NCBI RefSeq assembly: GCF_013093415.1
Contig: NZ_JABFBC010000002.1
Coordinates: 186,001 to 250,000 of the forward strand
DNA length: 64,000 nucleotides
Source: Halovulum dunhuangense
Lineage (GTDB): Bacteria; Pseudomonadota; Alphaproteobacteria; Rhodobacterales; Rhodobacteraceae
Reading direction: 5' to 3'
The notes under the pieces: generated by a model
Told to the model about the DNA's origin: nothing
The model's database searches: none
What the model saw: the letters and a program-made list of their open reading frames with translations, nothing else
Part shown: positions 25,510-35,686 of the stretch, one piece after another
Layout of the letters: each line of letters begins with the position of its first letter
Position numbering within the stretch: the stretch's first letter is position 1
Position numbers and translations under genes: made by a program

Positions 25510-26195
25510 GGCACGACAGCGCCCTTCTGCCCCGGCTTGCCGCGATGGCCGATCCGGCCCGCGCGGGCGAGATGGCGGAATACCACAAGACCCGCCGCCC
25601 GGTGCTGGGCGTCTCGAACCCGCAGATCATCGAGCTGGTGGGCGGCTGGCGGGCCGAACGCGCGGTCTGCGACTGGGTGCGCGAGGCGCAGGCGCTGTGG
25701 ACATCCGGCATCTTCGAGGCGCGGATCGCCGCCGGCAAGCTGCTGGTGAAGGCGCGCATCCCCGACCCGGAGATGGACCAGGCCGTCTGGGAGACGGTCG
25801 CCGCCTGGGCACCGGATTTCGACGGTTGGGCCATCGCCGACCATGCGGCCGAGGCCGGCAGCCGGCGGGTGATGGCGGACCTGTCGCGGCTCGACCGGCT
25901 GGAGGGCTGGCTCTGGGAGGAAAACGTCTGGATGCGCCGCGCGGCGCTGGTGTTCTCGTTGCCGCTTGCCAAGCTGAACCACCCGTCGCAGGCCGAGGCG
26001 GCGGCGCGGGCGCGCGTCCTTGGCTGGGCCGCGCGGCTGACGGCGGACCGGGACTGGTTCATCCAGAAGGCCATCGCCACCTGGCTGCGCACGCTGGCCA
26101 AGCACGACGCGGACGCCGTGCGCGGCTTTCTTGCCGCGCATGGCGCCGCACTCAAGGCCTTTGCCCGGCGCGAGGCCGAGCGCGGGCTGGCCTAG
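25506..26195 (+). CDS. DNA alkylation repair protein (AlkD-like HEAT repeats)
   Basis: A 229-residue, nearly all-helical protein of the AlkC/AlkD DNA-glycosylase superfamily. It shows KTRRPVLGVSNPQI (about 28-41), a family-typical N-terminal segment, WENVWMRRAAL-like helix EENVWMRRAALVFSLP (about 140-155) and DRDWFIQKAIATWLR (about 181-195). AlkD excises N3- and N7-alkylated bases with a HEAT-like scaffold. The ATG at 25506 overlaps the glmS stop. The gene converges on the next one with a 4-base overlap of the two stops, so no terminator can lie between them. Confidence 0.8.
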   Translation: MRHDSALLPRLAAMADPARAGEMAEYHKTRRPVLGVSNPQIIELVGGWRAERAVCDWVREAQALWTSGIFEARIAAGKLLVKARIPDPEMDQAVWETVAAWAPDFDGWAIADHAAEAGSRRVMADLSRLDRLEGWLWEENVWMRRAALVFSLPLAKLNHPSQAEAAARARVLGWAARLTADRDWFIQKAIATWLRTLAKHDADAVRGFLAAHGAALKAFARREAERGLA

Positions 26196-27820
26196 CTTTC
26201 CGCGCCCCCGCCGCGCAGGCTGCGGCGCATGATCTTTCCCGTCGCGGTCATCGGCAGGCTGTCCACGAACACCACCTCCCTTGGCGCGACATGGGGCGAG
26301 ACGCGGGCGCGGACCCGCGCGATCAGCGCCTCGGCCAGCCCGTCGGTCGCGGCACCGGGGCGGGTGACGACGAAGGCGCGGACCGCCTCGGTCCGGATCG
26401 GGTCGGGCACGCCGATGGCTGCGGCCATCACCACGTCGGGGTGCGCGTTCAGGCAATCCTCGATCTCGGTCGGGCCGATGCGGTAGCCCGAGGAGGTGAT
26501 GACATCGTCGCTGCGGGCGGAGAAATGGACATAGCCCTCGTCGTCCATGGTCGCGACATCACCGGTGCGCATCCAGTCGCCGGCGAACTTCTCGGCGGTC
26601 TTTTCCGGCTGGCCCCAGTATTCGAGGAACATGGCCGGATCGGGCCGGCGGACGGCGATCTCGCCCTCGGTGCCCACTGGCAGCGGTTCGCCGTCAGCGT
26701 CGATGATCGCGACCTCGTGGCCCGGCACCGCGCGGCCCATGGATCCGGGGCGGACGGGCAGGACGCGGGCGGAATTGCCGAGCACCAGGTTGCACTCGGT
26801 CTGGCCGTAGAACTCGTTGATCTCGACCCCGAAGGTGGCGCGCCCCCAGTCGAGGATGCCCGCGCCCAGCGCCTCGCCGCCCGAGGCGACGGAGCGCAGG
26901 CCAAGCGGCGCGCGGGGTGCCGCCTGCCGCATCAGTTTCAGCGCCGTGGGCGGCAGGAAGACGTTGCGCACGGCAAGCCGCTCCATCAGCCAGAAGGCGT
27001 GTTCGGGGTCGAACCTGGCCATCCGGTGCGCGATCAGCGGCACGCCCAGCGCGAGTGCCGGCAGCGCCACGTTCAGAAGCCCGCCCATCCAGGCCCAGTC
27101 GGCCGGGGTCCACAGGCAGTCGCCCGGCTGCGGCAGGAAGTCGTGATGCGTCTCGACCCCCGGCAGGTGGCCCAAGAGCACCCGGTGGGCATGGAGCGCC
27201 CCCTTGGGCGGGCCGGTGGTGCCCGAGGTGTAGGAGATAAGCGCCGGATCGTCGGGCGTGGTGTCGGCCAGCGGCCCGCCCTCGGCGGCGCGGCCCAGTT
27301 CCTGCCAGAAGGCATGGGCACCGCTTTCGGTGCCGTCCACGGTGAACACCTCGCGCAGTTCGGGCAGATCGTCGCGGATCGCCACGATCTTGGGCAGGTT
27401 CGCCAGATCCGTCACCAGCGCCCGCGCCCCGCTGTCGGCCAGGCGAAAGCGCAACCCGTCCTCGCCGAACAGGGTGAAAAGCGGCACCACGATCGCCCCC
27501 AGCCTGTAAGCGGCCAGGTGGGTCAGGATCGTCTCGGGCCGTTGCGGCAGCAGCACCGCCACCCGGTCGCCGCGCCCGACCCCATGCGCCCGCAGCACGT
27601 TGGCAAGCCGGCCCGAGGCGCGGCTGAGTTCGGCGTAGCTGTAGTCGCGCACCTCGCCGTCGGTGCGCAGCAGCCGCAGCGCCAGCCGGTCGGGATGTGC
27701 GCGGGCCCAGCGCTCGCAGGCGATTTCGGCGATGTTGTAGCGTGCGGGCAGTGGCCAGGCGAAATCGCGGCGCATCTGGTCCCACGGGCCCGGGCGGGCG
27801 ATGGTTCGGTCCGGCAGCAT
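26192..27820 (-). CDS. acyl-CoA synthetase (acetyl/medium-chain type)
   Basis: A 542-residue ANL-superfamily ligase. It has YTSGTTGPPKG (about 177-187, P-loop), the WTPADWAWMGGL segment typical of acetyl-/propionyl-type enzymes, EFYGQTECN (about 318-326), RTGDVATMDDEGYVHFSAR in pieces, and the C-terminal lysine motif MTATGKIMRR (about 526-535). It activates a short or medium carboxylic acid with ATP and CoA. I chose the ATG at 27820 (MLPDRTIA) with GGTGA just before it; an in-frame ATG at 27847 adds nine residues. It is the second such ligase in this window, only distantly similar to the one at 4596. Confidence 0.85.
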   Translation of the reverse strand: MLPDRTIARPGPWDQMRRDFAWPLPARYNIAEIACERWARAHPDRLALRLLRTDGEVRDYSYAELSRASGRLANVLRAHGVGRGDRVAVLLPQRPETILTHLAAYRLGAIVVPLFTLFGEDGLRFRLADSGARALVTDLANLPKIVAIRDDLPELREVFTVDGTESGAHAFWQELGRAAEGGPLADTTPDDPALISYTSGTTGPPKGALHAHRVLLGHLPGVETHHDFLPQPGDCLWTPADWAWMGGLLNVALPALALGVPLIAHRMARFDPEHAFWLMERLAVRNVFLPPTALKLMRQAAPRAPLGLRSVASGGEALGAGILDWGRATFGVEINEFYGQTECNLVLGNSARVLPVRPGSMGRAVPGHEVAIIDADGEPLPVGTEGEIAVRRPDPAMFLEYWGQPEKTAEKFAGDWMRTGDVATMDDEGYVHFSARSDDVITSSGYRIGPTEIEDCLNAHPDVVMAAAIGVPDPIRTEAVRAFVVTRPGAATDGLAEALIARVRARVSPHVAPREVVFVDSLPMTATGKIMRRSLRGGGAES

Positions 27821-27940
27821 GCTGTCACCGTTCGGTTTTCGCGGCACCCTAGCGGCAGTTCCGGGCGGGGTCTATCGCTTGCAGCCGGCGCGCACGGGGG
27901 GTAGTCTCGCCCGGCACGCACTTCGGAAGGGGAGAGCCGG

Positions 27941-28954
27941 ATGCAGGACTTGCCGAACCTCGTGGACCCGTTTGCCCGCGCGATAACCTATCTGCGCGTG
28001 TCGGTGACGGATCGCTGCGATTTCCGCTGCGTCTATTGCATGTCCGAGAACATGACCTTCCTGCCCAAGAACGATCTTCTGACGCTGGAAGAGCTGGATC
28101 GCCTGTGCTCGCGCTTCGTGGACCTTGGGGTGCGCAAGCTGCGCATCACCGGCGGAGAGCCGCTGGTGCGCAAGGGAATCATGCAGTTCTTCGAGGCGAT
28201 GTCGCGGCACCTGGCCTCGGGCGCGCTGGACGAGCTGACGCTGACCACCAACGGCTCGCAGTTGCGCCGGTTCGCAAAGCCCCTGGCCGATTGCGGCGTG
28301 CGGCGGGTGAACGTGTCGCTCGACACGCTGGACGAGCAGAAATTCCGCGACATCACCCGCTGGGGCCGCTTCGCGCAGGTGATGGACGGCATCGACGCCG
28401 CCCAGGAGGCCGGGCTCAAGGTGAAGCTGAACGCCGTGGCGCTGAAAGGCACCAATGACGACGAGGCGCACCGCATGGTCGAATGGTGCGGGCAGCGCGG
28501 GTTCGATCTGACCTTCATCGAGGTGATGCCGATGGGCGAGGACATGGGCGATGGCCTGCGGCTCGACCAGTACTGGGATCTGAAGGACGTGCGCCGCCAC
28601 CTGGAAACGCGCTGGACCCTGACCGACATCCCCTATTCCACCGGCGGCCCGGCGCGCTATGTCCGCGTCGAGGAGACCGGGCAGAAGATCGGCTTCATCA
28701 CGCCGCTCAGCCACAATTTCTGCGAAAGCTGCAACCGGGTGCGGCTGACCTGCACCGGGCAGCTTTTCATGTGCCTGGGCCAGGAGGACGAGGCCGACCT
28801 GCGCCGCGTCCTGCGCGAAAGCGGCGACGACCGGCTGCTGGACCAGGCGATCCGCGCCGCCATCGCGCGCAAGCCCAAGGGGCACGACTTCGACTATTCC
28901 CGGCAGACGGTCGGCGGCACGATGACCCGCCACATGAGCCACACCGGCGGCTGA
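27941..28954 (+). CDS. moaA: GTP 3',8-cyclase (molybdenum cofactor biosynthesis)
   Basis: A 337-residue radical-SAM enzyme. The first cluster motif is C26-x3-C30-x2-C33 (CDFRCVYC), followed by [12 protein letters not shown] for SAM binding. The second cluster uses the C-terminal [11 protein letters not shown] region, and the protein ends in the required GG pair (SHTGG). MoaA converts GTP to 3',8-cyclo-GTP, the first step of molybdopterin synthesis. The Mo-hydroxylase at 16030-18602 would need this cofactor. The downstream transporter gene starts 7 bases after the stop. Confidence 0.95.
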   Translation: MQDLPNLVDPFARAITYLRVSVTDRCDFRCVYCMSENMTFLPKNDLLTLEELDRLCSRFVDLGVRKLRITGGEPLVRKGIMQFFEAMSRHLASGALDELTLTTNGSQLRRFAKPLADCGVRRVNVSLDTLDEQKFRDITRWGRFAQVMDGIDAAQEAGLKVKLNAVALKGTNDDEAHRMVEWCGQRGFDLTFIEVMPMGEDMGDGLRLDQYWDLKDVRRHLETRWTLTDIPYSTGGPARYVRVEETGQKIGFITPLSHNFCESCNRVRLTCTGQLFMCLGQEDEADLRRVLRESGDDRLLDQAIRAAIARKPKGHDFDYSRQTVGGTMTRHMSHTGG

Positions 28955-28961
28955 GACGCCC

Positions 28962-29891
28962 TTGCTCATAGGCTTTCTTGCCCGCGCGGGTCGCAACGCG
29001 CGCTGGATCCTGTCGATCGGATCGGTGGTCGCCCTGTTCACGCCGGGGCTGGCCGAGTTCCTGCGCCCGGCCCTGCCGGCGCTGGTGTCGATGGTCTATG
29101 CGCTGGCGATGGCGCGGATCGACCTGGGCGCGACGCTGCGCGCGGCGATCCGGCCGCGCAGGCTGGCGCAGCTTGCGGGCATCGCGGTGCTGCTGCTGCC
29201 GGTGACGGCGCTGGTCTACGGCCTTGTCGGGCGCGCCTTCGGGCCGGAGGTGGCGGCGACGCTGGTCTACGTGGCCGCCGCCCCGCCCATCGCCTCCTGC
29301 GCGGGGCTGTGCTTCCTGCTGGGCTTCAACGCGCGGCTGGCACTGGAAGTGACCGTCGCCACCACGCTGATGACGCCCGTGCTGGGCCCGCTGGCCGTCG
29401 CCATTGCCCTGCCCGGCGCAGAGGCGGCGCTGGAGCCGCTGGCACTGGCGCAGCGGCTGTTCCTGATGATCCTGGGCGGCATCCTTGGCGCGCTGCTCAT
29501 CCGGCGGCTGGTGGGCGCGGGTCGCATCGCCGCCTCGGGGCAGGTGTTCGACGGGGTGGCCGCCTTCGGGATGCTGCTGTTCGTGTTTCCGCTGTTCGAT
29601 AGGGTGGGCGCGCTGATCCTGGAGGATCCGGGCCGCGCGATGTTCATCCTGGTGCTTGGCTTCGTGCTGAACATCGGCGCGAACCTTGCGACCCGCGCGG
29701 CGCTGGGCTCGCGCCTGCCCGCGGCGGAGGCGGGGGCTGCGGGCATCCTGATGGGCAACCGCACCATCGCGATGTACCTGGCCGCCCTGCCCTTCGAGCC
29801 GGTGCTGGCGCTGTTCGTGGCGCTTTACCAGTACCCGATGTATTTCACGCCGCTTCTTCTGGCGCGGCTCAGGATCCCGCCCGCGGCGTGA
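28962..29891 (+). CDS. BASS/SBF-like membrane transporter
   Basis: A 309-residue protein with about nine or ten hydrophobic segments and small-residue-rich helices (VAAAPPIASCAGLCFLLG, about 104-121; AAGILMGNRTIAMYLA, about 265-280) that resemble bile acid:sodium symporter-type folds. The crossing helices with Pro/Asn are typical. Substrate unknown. The TTG at 28962 is the likely start; the first ATG lies after a membrane segment. It follows moaA closely and converges on the oppC-like gene with 4 bases between stops. Confidence 0.65.
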   Translation: MLIGFLARAGRNARWILSIGSVVALFTPGLAEFLRPALPALVSMVYALAMARIDLGATLRAAIRPRRLAQLAGIAVLLLPVTALVYGLVGRAFGPEVAATLVYVAAAPPIASCAGLCFLLGFNARLALEVTVATTLMTPVLGPLAVAIALPGAEAALEPLALAQRLFLMILGGILGALLIRRLVGAGRIAASGQVFDGVAAFGMLLFVFPLFDRVGALILEDPGRAMFILVLGFVLNIGANLATRAALGSRLPAAEAGAAGILMGNRTIAMYLAALPFEPVLALFVALYQYPMYFTPLLLARLRIPPAA

Positions 29892-29895
29892 CCTG

Positions 29896-30825
29896 TCAGC
29901 GGCCGCGGATCCGCGGGTCGAGCGCGTCGCGCAGCCCGTCGCCCATGAAGTTCACCGACAGCACCGTGAGCGAGATGGCGACCCCCGGCCAGATCACCCG
30001 CTCGGGGTGGTCGCGGATATAGTCCACCGCGTCGAACAGCAGCCGGCCCCAGGTCGGGAAGTCGGGCGGAAAGCCCAGGCCCAGGAAGGACAGCGCGGAT
30101 TCGGTGATGATGGCGCTGGCGATCCCCAGCGTGGCCGAGACCATGATCGGCGAAAGCACGTTGGGCAGGACGTGGCGGGTGATGATCCGGCGCGGCGGCG
30201 TGCCGATGCTGCGGGCCGCCAGCACGAATTCGCGTTCCTTCAGGACCAGCACCTCGCCCCGCACGATGCGGGCGGTCTGCATCCACGAGGTGATGCCGAT
30301 GGCCGTCACCATCAGGATGAAGATACCCGTCTCGGGGCCGTAGGCACCCGAAAGCGGCTCTCGGAAGAACATCACCATGACCAGCAGCAGCGGCAGCAGC
30401 GGCAGGGCGAGGAACACGTCCGTCAGCCGCATCAGCGGCCCGTCGAGCCAGCGGAAGAAGCCGGCCAGCACGCCGATGGCGGTGCCGAGCACCAGGCTCA
30501 GCAACATCGCCGTCATGCCCACGGCGATCGACACCTGCCCCCCCGCCAGCATCCGCGCCAGCATGTCGCGGCCCAGCTGGTCGGTGCCCAGCGGATGCGC
30601 AAGGCTGGGCCCCTGGCTGCGCGCGCGGATGTCGATATAGGTGGGGTCGATGGTCCAGATCAGCGGGCCGAAGATCACCGCCAGCAGGATCAGCACGAAC
30701 ACCACCGTGCCGAACAGCGCCCCCTTGTGGGTGCGGTACTGGTCCCAGACGTCGCGCCACTGGCTGCGCGGCGGCCTGAGCACGGGATCGGCGGCGGCAA
30801 GACGGGCGGCGGTGGCGTCAGTCAT
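29896..30825 (-). CDS. dipeptide/oligopeptide ABC permease (DppC/OppC type)
   Basis: A 309-residue inner-membrane permease. It has an N-terminal OppC-type cytoplasmic segment, six membrane spans and the binding-protein-dependent EAA loop (region AARSIGTPPRRIITRHVLPN, about 220-239) that contacts the ATPases. The start ATG 30825 overlaps the end of the upstream permease gene (ATGACTGA), so the two are coupled. It is the last gene of the D-F-A-B-C operon. Confidence 0.9.
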   Translation of the reverse strand: MTDATAARLAAADPVLRPPRSQWRDVWDQYRTHKGALFGTVVFVLILLAVIFGPLIWTIDPTYIDIRARSQGPSLAHPLGTDQLGRDMLARMLAGGQVSIAVGMTAMLLSLVLGTAIGVLAGFFRWLDGPLMRLTDVFLALPLLPLLLVMVMFFREPLSGAYGPETGIFILMVTAIGITSWMQTARIVRGEVLVLKEREFVLAARSIGTPPRRIITRHVLPNVLSPIMVSATLGIASAIITESALSFLGLGFPPDFPTWGRLLFDAVDYIRDHPERVIWPGVAISLTVLSVNFMGDGLRDALDPRIRGR

Positions 30826-31825
30826 AGCGGATCCTCGGGTCGAGAAGGCCGTAGAGGATGTCGGCGATCAGGTTGAAGAGCACGATCAGCACCGCGAAGA
30901 TGAAGGTCAGCGTCTGCACCATGGGCACGTCGTTGGCATAGATCGCGGTGATCAGAAGCTGGCCCAGCCCGTTCACCTTGAACACCTGCTCGGTGATGAT
31001 GGCGCCGCCGAACACGGTGGGCACGCCGAGTGCTATCACGGTCACGACCGGGATCATCGAGTTCCTGAGCACATGGATCAGCACCACGGCGCGTTCGCGC
31101 AGCCCCTTGGCGCGGGCGGTGCGCACATAATCCTGGTTCAGGTTGTCGAGCATGGAGGCGCGCATGAAGCGGCTGATCTGGGCCGCGTTGTAGAGCGCCA
31201 GCACGAAGACCGGCATCGCCATCTGCCGCGCCTGCAGGAGGAAGCTGTCCCAGTCCGTCACTTGAAGCGTGGTGTCGTAGATCGACGGGAACCAGCCGAG
31301 ATTGACCGAGAAGACGACGATCAGCAGCACGCCGGTGAAGAAGGTGGGCACCGAAAAGCCGATCATCGACACCAGCGTGCCGATCTGGTCGAACCAGGAA
31401 TACTGCCTGTAGGCGGATATGATGCCGATGGGCAGCGCGATCAGCACCCCCACCACATAGGCCATGCCGACCACCCACAGCGTCTGCGGGATGCGCTGCG
31501 CGATGATGTCGCCCACGGGCGAGCGGGTCTGCCACGAGATGACGCGCTGCATCCCCTCGCCGTAGCTGGTGCCGAACATCGCGTCGAAGACGTGGATCGG
31601 CTCGTTCACGAAGAACTGCTGAAGCCAGAGCAGGTAGCGGATATGCAGCGGCTCGCCCAGGCCCAGGCTGAGGCGGATCTTTTCGCGCACCTCCGGAGGG
31701 ATTGTCAGCGGCATCTGCGCCACCGGGTCGCCGGGGGCCAGTTCCAGCAGCATGAAGATCACGAAACTGATGACCAGAAGCGTCGGGATCGCAAGCAGGA
31801 GTCGTCGAAGCGTGTAGGTGAACAT
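30818..31825 (-). CDS. dipeptide/oligopeptide ABC permease (DppB/OppB type)
   Basis: A 335-residue permease with the N-terminal membrane span (LRRLLLAIPTLLVISFVIFMLL in part, about 7-28), the long periplasmic loop of DppB proteins, and five more spans. The EAA-like motif is RTARAKGLRERAVVLIHVLRN in pieces (about 230-250). It pairs with the DppC-type subunit to form the peptide channel. It follows the solute-binding-protein gene after a strong stem-loop and overlaps the next permease gene by 8 bases. Confidence 0.9.
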   Translation of the reverse strand: MFTYTLRRLLLAIPTLLVISFVIFMLLELAPGDPVAQMPLTIPPEVREKIRLSLGLGEPLHIRYLLWLQQFFVNEPIHVFDAMFGTSYGEGMQRVISWQTRSPVGDIIAQRIPQTLWVVGMAYVVGVLIALPIGIISAYRQYSWFDQIGTLVSMIGFSVPTFFTGVLLIVVFSVNLGWFPSIYDTTLQVTDWDSFLLQARQMAMPVFVLALYNAAQISRFMRASMLDNLNQDYVRTARAKGLRERAVVLIHVLRNSMIPVVTVIALGVPTVFGGAIITEQVFKVNGLGQLLITAIYANDVPMVQTLTFIFAVLIVLFNLIADILYGLLDPRIRYD

Positions 31826-31869
31826 GCGGCGGCGCCTCGGGTCAGCGGTCTAGTCGGGGCTCGGGGGAC

Positions 31870-31900
31870 GACGCCGCCCCGCGTCTGGCGGGGCGGCGTC
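31870..31900 (-). terminator. intercistronic stem-loop after the peptide-binding-protein gene
   Basis: GACGCCGCCCCGC (31870-31882) and GCGGGGCGGCGTC (31888-31900) are a perfect 13-bp stem with a 5-base loop, 20 bases beyond the minus-strand stop at 31921 and upstream of the permease genes. It has no T-run on the transcribed side and is likely to stabilise the binding-protein message. Confidence 0.6.
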
Positions 31901-31920
31901 CGGGTCTCAGGCCGTGGCCG

Positions 31921-33621
31921 TCACTGGATGCGGTACCAGTCGGCGATGTTCCACAGCTCGCTGTCCCAGGTGTTCAGGATCACCCCGCCCAGCGTGTTCG
32001 AGCGCGCCGAGACGCGGCCACGATCGACCAGCGGGATGATCGTGTAGGTGTCCTTGGTCAGCATCTCGTTCAGCCGGATGGCGATTTCGCCGCGCCTTTC
32101 CAGCTCGCCCGTGCGCGCAAGCTCGTCGACCAGCGCATCGTATTCCGGATCGCAGAAGCGGTTGATGTTCTCGCCCTGCCACTGCGACTCGGGCTTCGGC
32201 TCGTTCCCGCACTGATAGGCGGCAAGATAGGCCTGCGGGTCGATGCCATCGAAGTTGTTGGCGTACATCTCGACATCGGCATAGAACTTCTGGAACGTGT
32301 CCGGAGAGCCCGGATCGCCCCCGAAGAATACCGAGGCGTCGACGTTCTTCAGTTCGGTTTCCACCCCGATCTCTGTCCACCACTGCTTGATCAGGGCCTG
32401 GAAGTCCTGCCGCACGGCGTTGGTCGAGGTCTGGAACAGCAGCGACAGGCGCATCCCGTCCCTGGTCCGCACGCCGTCGGGTCCGGCGACCCAGCCCGCC
32501 TCTTCCAGCAGGGCCTTGGCGCCCTCGATGTCCTGGGTCAGGCACTCGGTGTTGGGCGAGGCGTAAAGCGGCGGGTTCGGCACCAGGTTGCAGGTCGGGT
32601 TGCCGGCCTGGCCATAGCCGATCTCGACCAGCAGGTTGCGGTCGATCGCCATCGACAGCGCCTTGCGCACGCGCAGGTCCGACAGGATCGGATGCGGATG
32701 CTTCACCGTCGAACGCTCGCCCTCGGGCAGGTCGGGCGAGGGATCGGTCAGGTTCACCTCGATCCGCTCGACCAGCGTGCCGAAGGCCGACAGCGCCTCG
32801 CCCTTGCCTGCGGCGACCATGCCCTGGATCACCTCGGGGGCAAGCTGGAGGTTCCAGGCGTAGTCGAATTCGCCGGTTTCAAGCACCGCGCGGCCCGCGG
32901 CCGCCGCGTCGCCGCCGCCCTTGAAGGTCACGGTTGCAAATGCCGGCTTGGCCGGGTCGCGGAAGTTGGGGTTCGCTTCCAGCGAGATCACGTCGTTGGG
33001 GCGGAACTCGACCACGCGGAACGGTCCGGTGCCGATCGGCATGAAGTTCGCGTCGGTGCATTCGGGCGCGCGGGCCCCCAGGCAGTCCTGGAACTGCGCC
33101 TTCTGGAGGATCGGCGACTGGCCGCCCATGAAGGGGCCGTAGGGATTGGGCTTGGGCGCCTCGAAGGTGATCTTGACCGTCAGATCGTCCAGCGCCTCGA
33201 CCATGGACACGCCGTCATACTTGGACAGCTGCGCGCAGCCCCCCTCGGGATGCATGCAGTATTCCGCGGTGAAGACCAGGTCGGCCGAGGTGACGGGCGT
33301 GCCGTCGGACCAGAGCAGCCCCTCCTTCAGCTTCCAGGTGATCGAGGTCAGGTCCGCGGACACGCCGCCATTCTCGATCGTCGGGATCTCCTGCGCGAGA
33401 TAGGGCACGAGATTGCCGTCCTGGTCGTAGCGGCCCATCGGCTCCAGCACCATCGAGGCGGCCTCGATGTCCTTGGTGCCGCCGGACAGGAACGGGTTCA
33501 TGATCGACGCGGCCTGCCAGTAGATGATGTTCACATGCCCGTCCGAGCCCCGCTCGGCCAGAGCGCCGGTCGCGACAAGGCTGAGCGCGGCCACCCCTGT
33601 CAGTAATGCCTTGGTTTTCAT
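31921..33621 (-). CDS. peptide-type ABC solute-binding protein (family 5)
   Basis: A 566-residue exported binding protein. The N-terminus is a clear Sec leader (KTKALLTGVAALSLVATGALA, cleavage after ALA near residue 22). The mature chain has the family 5 features: LVPYLAQEIPT, WKLKEGLLWSDGTPVTSADLVFT in parts (about 96-118), and the two-lobe DppA fold. It binds peptides or similar cations in the periplasm and delivers them to the DppBC permease. CAGGGAG precedes ATG 33621. There are several Cys pairs (EYCMHPEGGC, QCGNEPK, RFCDPEY) that may form disulfides. It is in the middle of the operon, after the two ATPase genes. Confidence 0.9.
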   Translation of the reverse strand: MKTKALLTGVAALSLVATGALAERGSDGHVNIIYWQAASIMNPFLSGGTKDIEAASMVLEPMGRYDQDGNLVPYLAQEIPTIENGGVSADLTSITWKLKEGLLWSDGTPVTSADLVFTAEYCMHPEGGCAQLSKYDGVSMVEALDDLTVKITFEAPKPNPYGPFMGGQSPILQKAQFQDCLGARAPECTDANFMPIGTGPFRVVEFRPNDVISLEANPNFRDPAKPAFATVTFKGGGDAAAAGRAVLETGEFDYAWNLQLAPEVIQGMVAAGKGEALSAFGTLVERIEVNLTDPSPDLPEGERSTVKHPHPILSDLRVRKALSMAIDRNLLVEIGYGQAGNPTCNLVPNPPLYASPNTECLTQDIEGAKALLEEAGWVAGPDGVRTRDGMRLSLLFQTSTNAVRQDFQALIKQWWTEIGVETELKNVDASVFFGGDPGSPDTFQKFYADVEMYANNFDGIDPQAYLAAYQCGNEPKPESQWQGENINRFCDPEYDALVDELARTGELERRGEIAIRLNEMLTKDTYTIIPLVDRGRVSARSNTLGGVILNTWDSELWNIADWYRIQ

Positions 33622-33693
33622 GTCTGGCTCCCTGTTGCCATTTGGTCGTTGAGTTGTGTCGCGGCGCTCTTTTCCGGGCCACTGGGGATCATG

Positions 33694-34689
33694 CTACCCC
33701 GCCTCCAACAGATGGCAAGCGGCTTGCCGCCCGCCGCCCATGTCGCGCATCGGGGGGTCTTCGGTCCGGCAGATGTCCATCACCTTCGGGCAGCGGGTGC
33801 AGAAGTTGCAGCCCTTCGGCGGGTTGGCCGGGCTCGGCACGTCGCCCTTGAGGATGATGTGCCGGCGCGTCGCCTCGCGCGCGGGATCGGGGACAGGCAC
33901 CGCCGACAGAAGCGCCTGGGTGTAGGGGTGCAGCGGATCGGCATAAAGCGCCTCGCGCGGGCCGATCTCGACGATGCGGCCCAGATACATCACCGCCACA
34001 CGGGTCGCGAGGTGGCGCACCATCGACAGGTCGTGGCTGATGAACAGATAGGTCAGGCCGAAGCGTTCCTGCAGATCCTCGAGCAGGTTCACGACCTGCG
34101 CCTGGATCGACACGTCGAGCGCGGCGATCGGCTCGTCGCAGACGATGAAGCGCGGGTTCAGCGCCAGGGCCCGCGCGATGCCGATGCGCTGGCGCTGGCC
34201 GCCGGAAAATTCGTGCGGGTAGCGGTTGGCGAAGCCCCGGTTCAGCCCGACCTGGTCCATCAGCTCAAGCACCCGCTCGCGCCGTTCGTCCCCGCTCAGG
34301 CGGCCATGTTCCAGGAGCGGCTCGCCGATGATGCCGGCCACGGTCATGCGCGGGTTCAGGCTGGCCTGCGGATCCTGGAAGATCATCTGCATGCGCGGTC
34401 GCATCGCGCGCAGCCGCTCGCCCGAAAGGGTGGAGATGTCGGTGCCGTCGATCTCGATCCGGCCCTCGGTCGGCGTGTAAAGCCGAAGCACCGCGCGGCC
34501 CACGGTGGACTTGCCGCAACCGGACTCGCCCACCAGCCCCAGGGTTTCCCCGTCGCGTATCGTGAAGCTGACGCCGTCCACCGCCTTCACCTCGCCCACC
34601 CGGCGACGCAGCAGGCCCGCATGGATGGGAAAGTGCATCTTCAGGCCCTCGACACGAACCAGCGTCGCGGGCGCGGTTCCGTCAGGCAT
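33694..34689 (-). CDS. peptide ABC transporter ATPase (DppF/OppF type)
   Basis: A 331-residue ATPase with Walker A (GESGCGKST), signature SGGQRQR, Walker B ([12 protein letters not shown]) and the C-terminal oligopeptide-transporter domain with its cysteine cluster ([14 protein letters not shown]), which may bind a metal centre. The ATG at 34689 overlaps the end of the DppD-type gene by 8 bases. It couples ATP hydrolysis to peptide import together with the DppD subunit. A gap of 72 bases separates it from the solute-binding-protein gene and may hold a secondary promoter. Confidence 0.9.
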   Translation of the reverse strand: MPDGTAPATLVRVEGLKMHFPIHAGLLRRRVGEVKAVDGVSFTIRDGETLGLVGESGCGKSTVGRAVLRLYTPTEGRIEIDGTDISTLSGERLRAMRPRMQMIFQDPQASLNPRMTVAGIIGEPLLEHGRLSGDERRERVLELMDQVGLNRGFANRYPHEFSGGQRQRIGIARALALNPRFIVCDEPIAALDVSIQAQVVNLLEDLQERFGLTYLFISHDLSMVRHLATRVAVMYLGRIVEIGPREALYADPLHPYTQALLSAVPVPDPAREATRRHIILKGDVPSPANPPKGCNFCTRCPKVMDICRTEDPPMRDMGGGRQAACHLLEAG

Positions 34690-35686
34690 CGGCCGGCGCC
34701 CCCCGTGTCGCATCCCAGAAACAGGCGACGTCATGGCCGGATGCGACCGGCCGGCGGGCCGGGTTCGCGGAAAGGCAGCGGTCGAAGACATGCGGGCAGC
34801 GCCGGGCGAAGGGACAGGCCGAAGGCTGCGCGCCCAGGCTGGGCGGCTGGCCCGCGATGGTCCGCAGCCGGGTATCGCGCACCCCGTCCACCCGCGGGAT
34901 CGTTTCCAGCAGCGCCCGCGTGTAGGGGTGGCGAGGGTCGGCGAAAAGATCGGCCACGCCTGCATGTTCGACGATCTGGCCGCCATACATGACCAGCACA
35001 CGGTCCGCGATGCCGGCGATCACGCCCAGGTCATGGGTGATCCAGACGATGGCCATGCCCATCTTCTGGCGCAGCTCGCGCACCAGTTCCAGGATCTGCG
35101 CCTGGATCGTCACGTCGAGCGCGGTCGTGGGTTCGTCGGCGATCAGCACCTTCGGCTCGCAGGCGAGCGCTATGGCGATCATCACGCGCTGCCGCATCCC
35201 GCCCGAGAACTGGTGCGGATAATCGTCCAGCCGGCGGGTGGCGTCGGGGATGCCCACCAGCGCCAGCAACTCTGCGGCGCGTCTGCGGGCGGCGGGCTTC
35301 GCCAGCCCCATGTGCAGGCGCAGCGGCTCCATCAGCTGGTAGCCCACGGTAAACACCGGGTTGAGCGAGGTCATCGGATCCTGGAACACGAATCCGATCT
35401 CGCGCCCGCGCAGCGCCCGCATCTGCCCGGCCGACAGGCTGCGCAGGTCGCGCCCCTGGAACAGGATCCTTCCCTCGCGGATCTCGGCAGGCGGGCTGGG
35501 CAGAAGACCCAGAAGCGACATCATCGTGACCGACTTGCCCGAGCCGCTTTCGCCGACGACGCCCAGCAATTCGCCCGGACGCACGGAAAAGCTGACCCGG
35601 TTCACGGCATGCACCTCGCCATCGCGGGTGCGAAAGACAGTCTTCAGATCGGTTACATCCAGAATGGGCTCGGACCCATCAGGCAT
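34682..35686 (-). CDS. peptide ABC transporter ATPase (DppD/OppD type)
   Basis: A 334-residue ATPase. It has Walker [10 protein letters not shown], signature SGGMRQR, Walker [13 protein letters not shown], and the C-terminal Opp extension with [14 protein letters not shown]. It is the first gene of the operon, so the order is D-F-A-B-C rather than the more usual A-B-C-D-F. It is divergent from the deacylase gene across about 150 bases, where both promoters must lie. Confidence 0.9.
   Translation of the reverse strand: MPDGSEPILDVTDLKTVFRTRDGEVHAVNRVSFSVRPGELLGVVGESGSGKSVTMMSLLGLLPSPPAEIREGRILFQGRDLRSLSAGQMRALRGREIGFVFQDPMTSLNPVFTVGYQLMEPLRLHMGLAKPAARRRAAELLALVGIPDATRRLDDYPHQFSGGMRQRVMIAIALACEPKVLIADEPTTALDVTIQAQILELVRELRQKMGMAIVWITHDLGVIAGIADRVLVMYGGQIVEHAGVADLFADPRHPYTRALLETIPRVDGVRDTRLRTIAGQPPSLGAQPSACPFARRCPHVFDRCLSANPARRPVASGHDVACFWDATRGAPADA

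Noticed and set aside
27848-27940. molybdenum-cofactor riboswitch before moaA
   Set aside because: Only 93 bases separate the divergent genes, with no visible structured aptamer.
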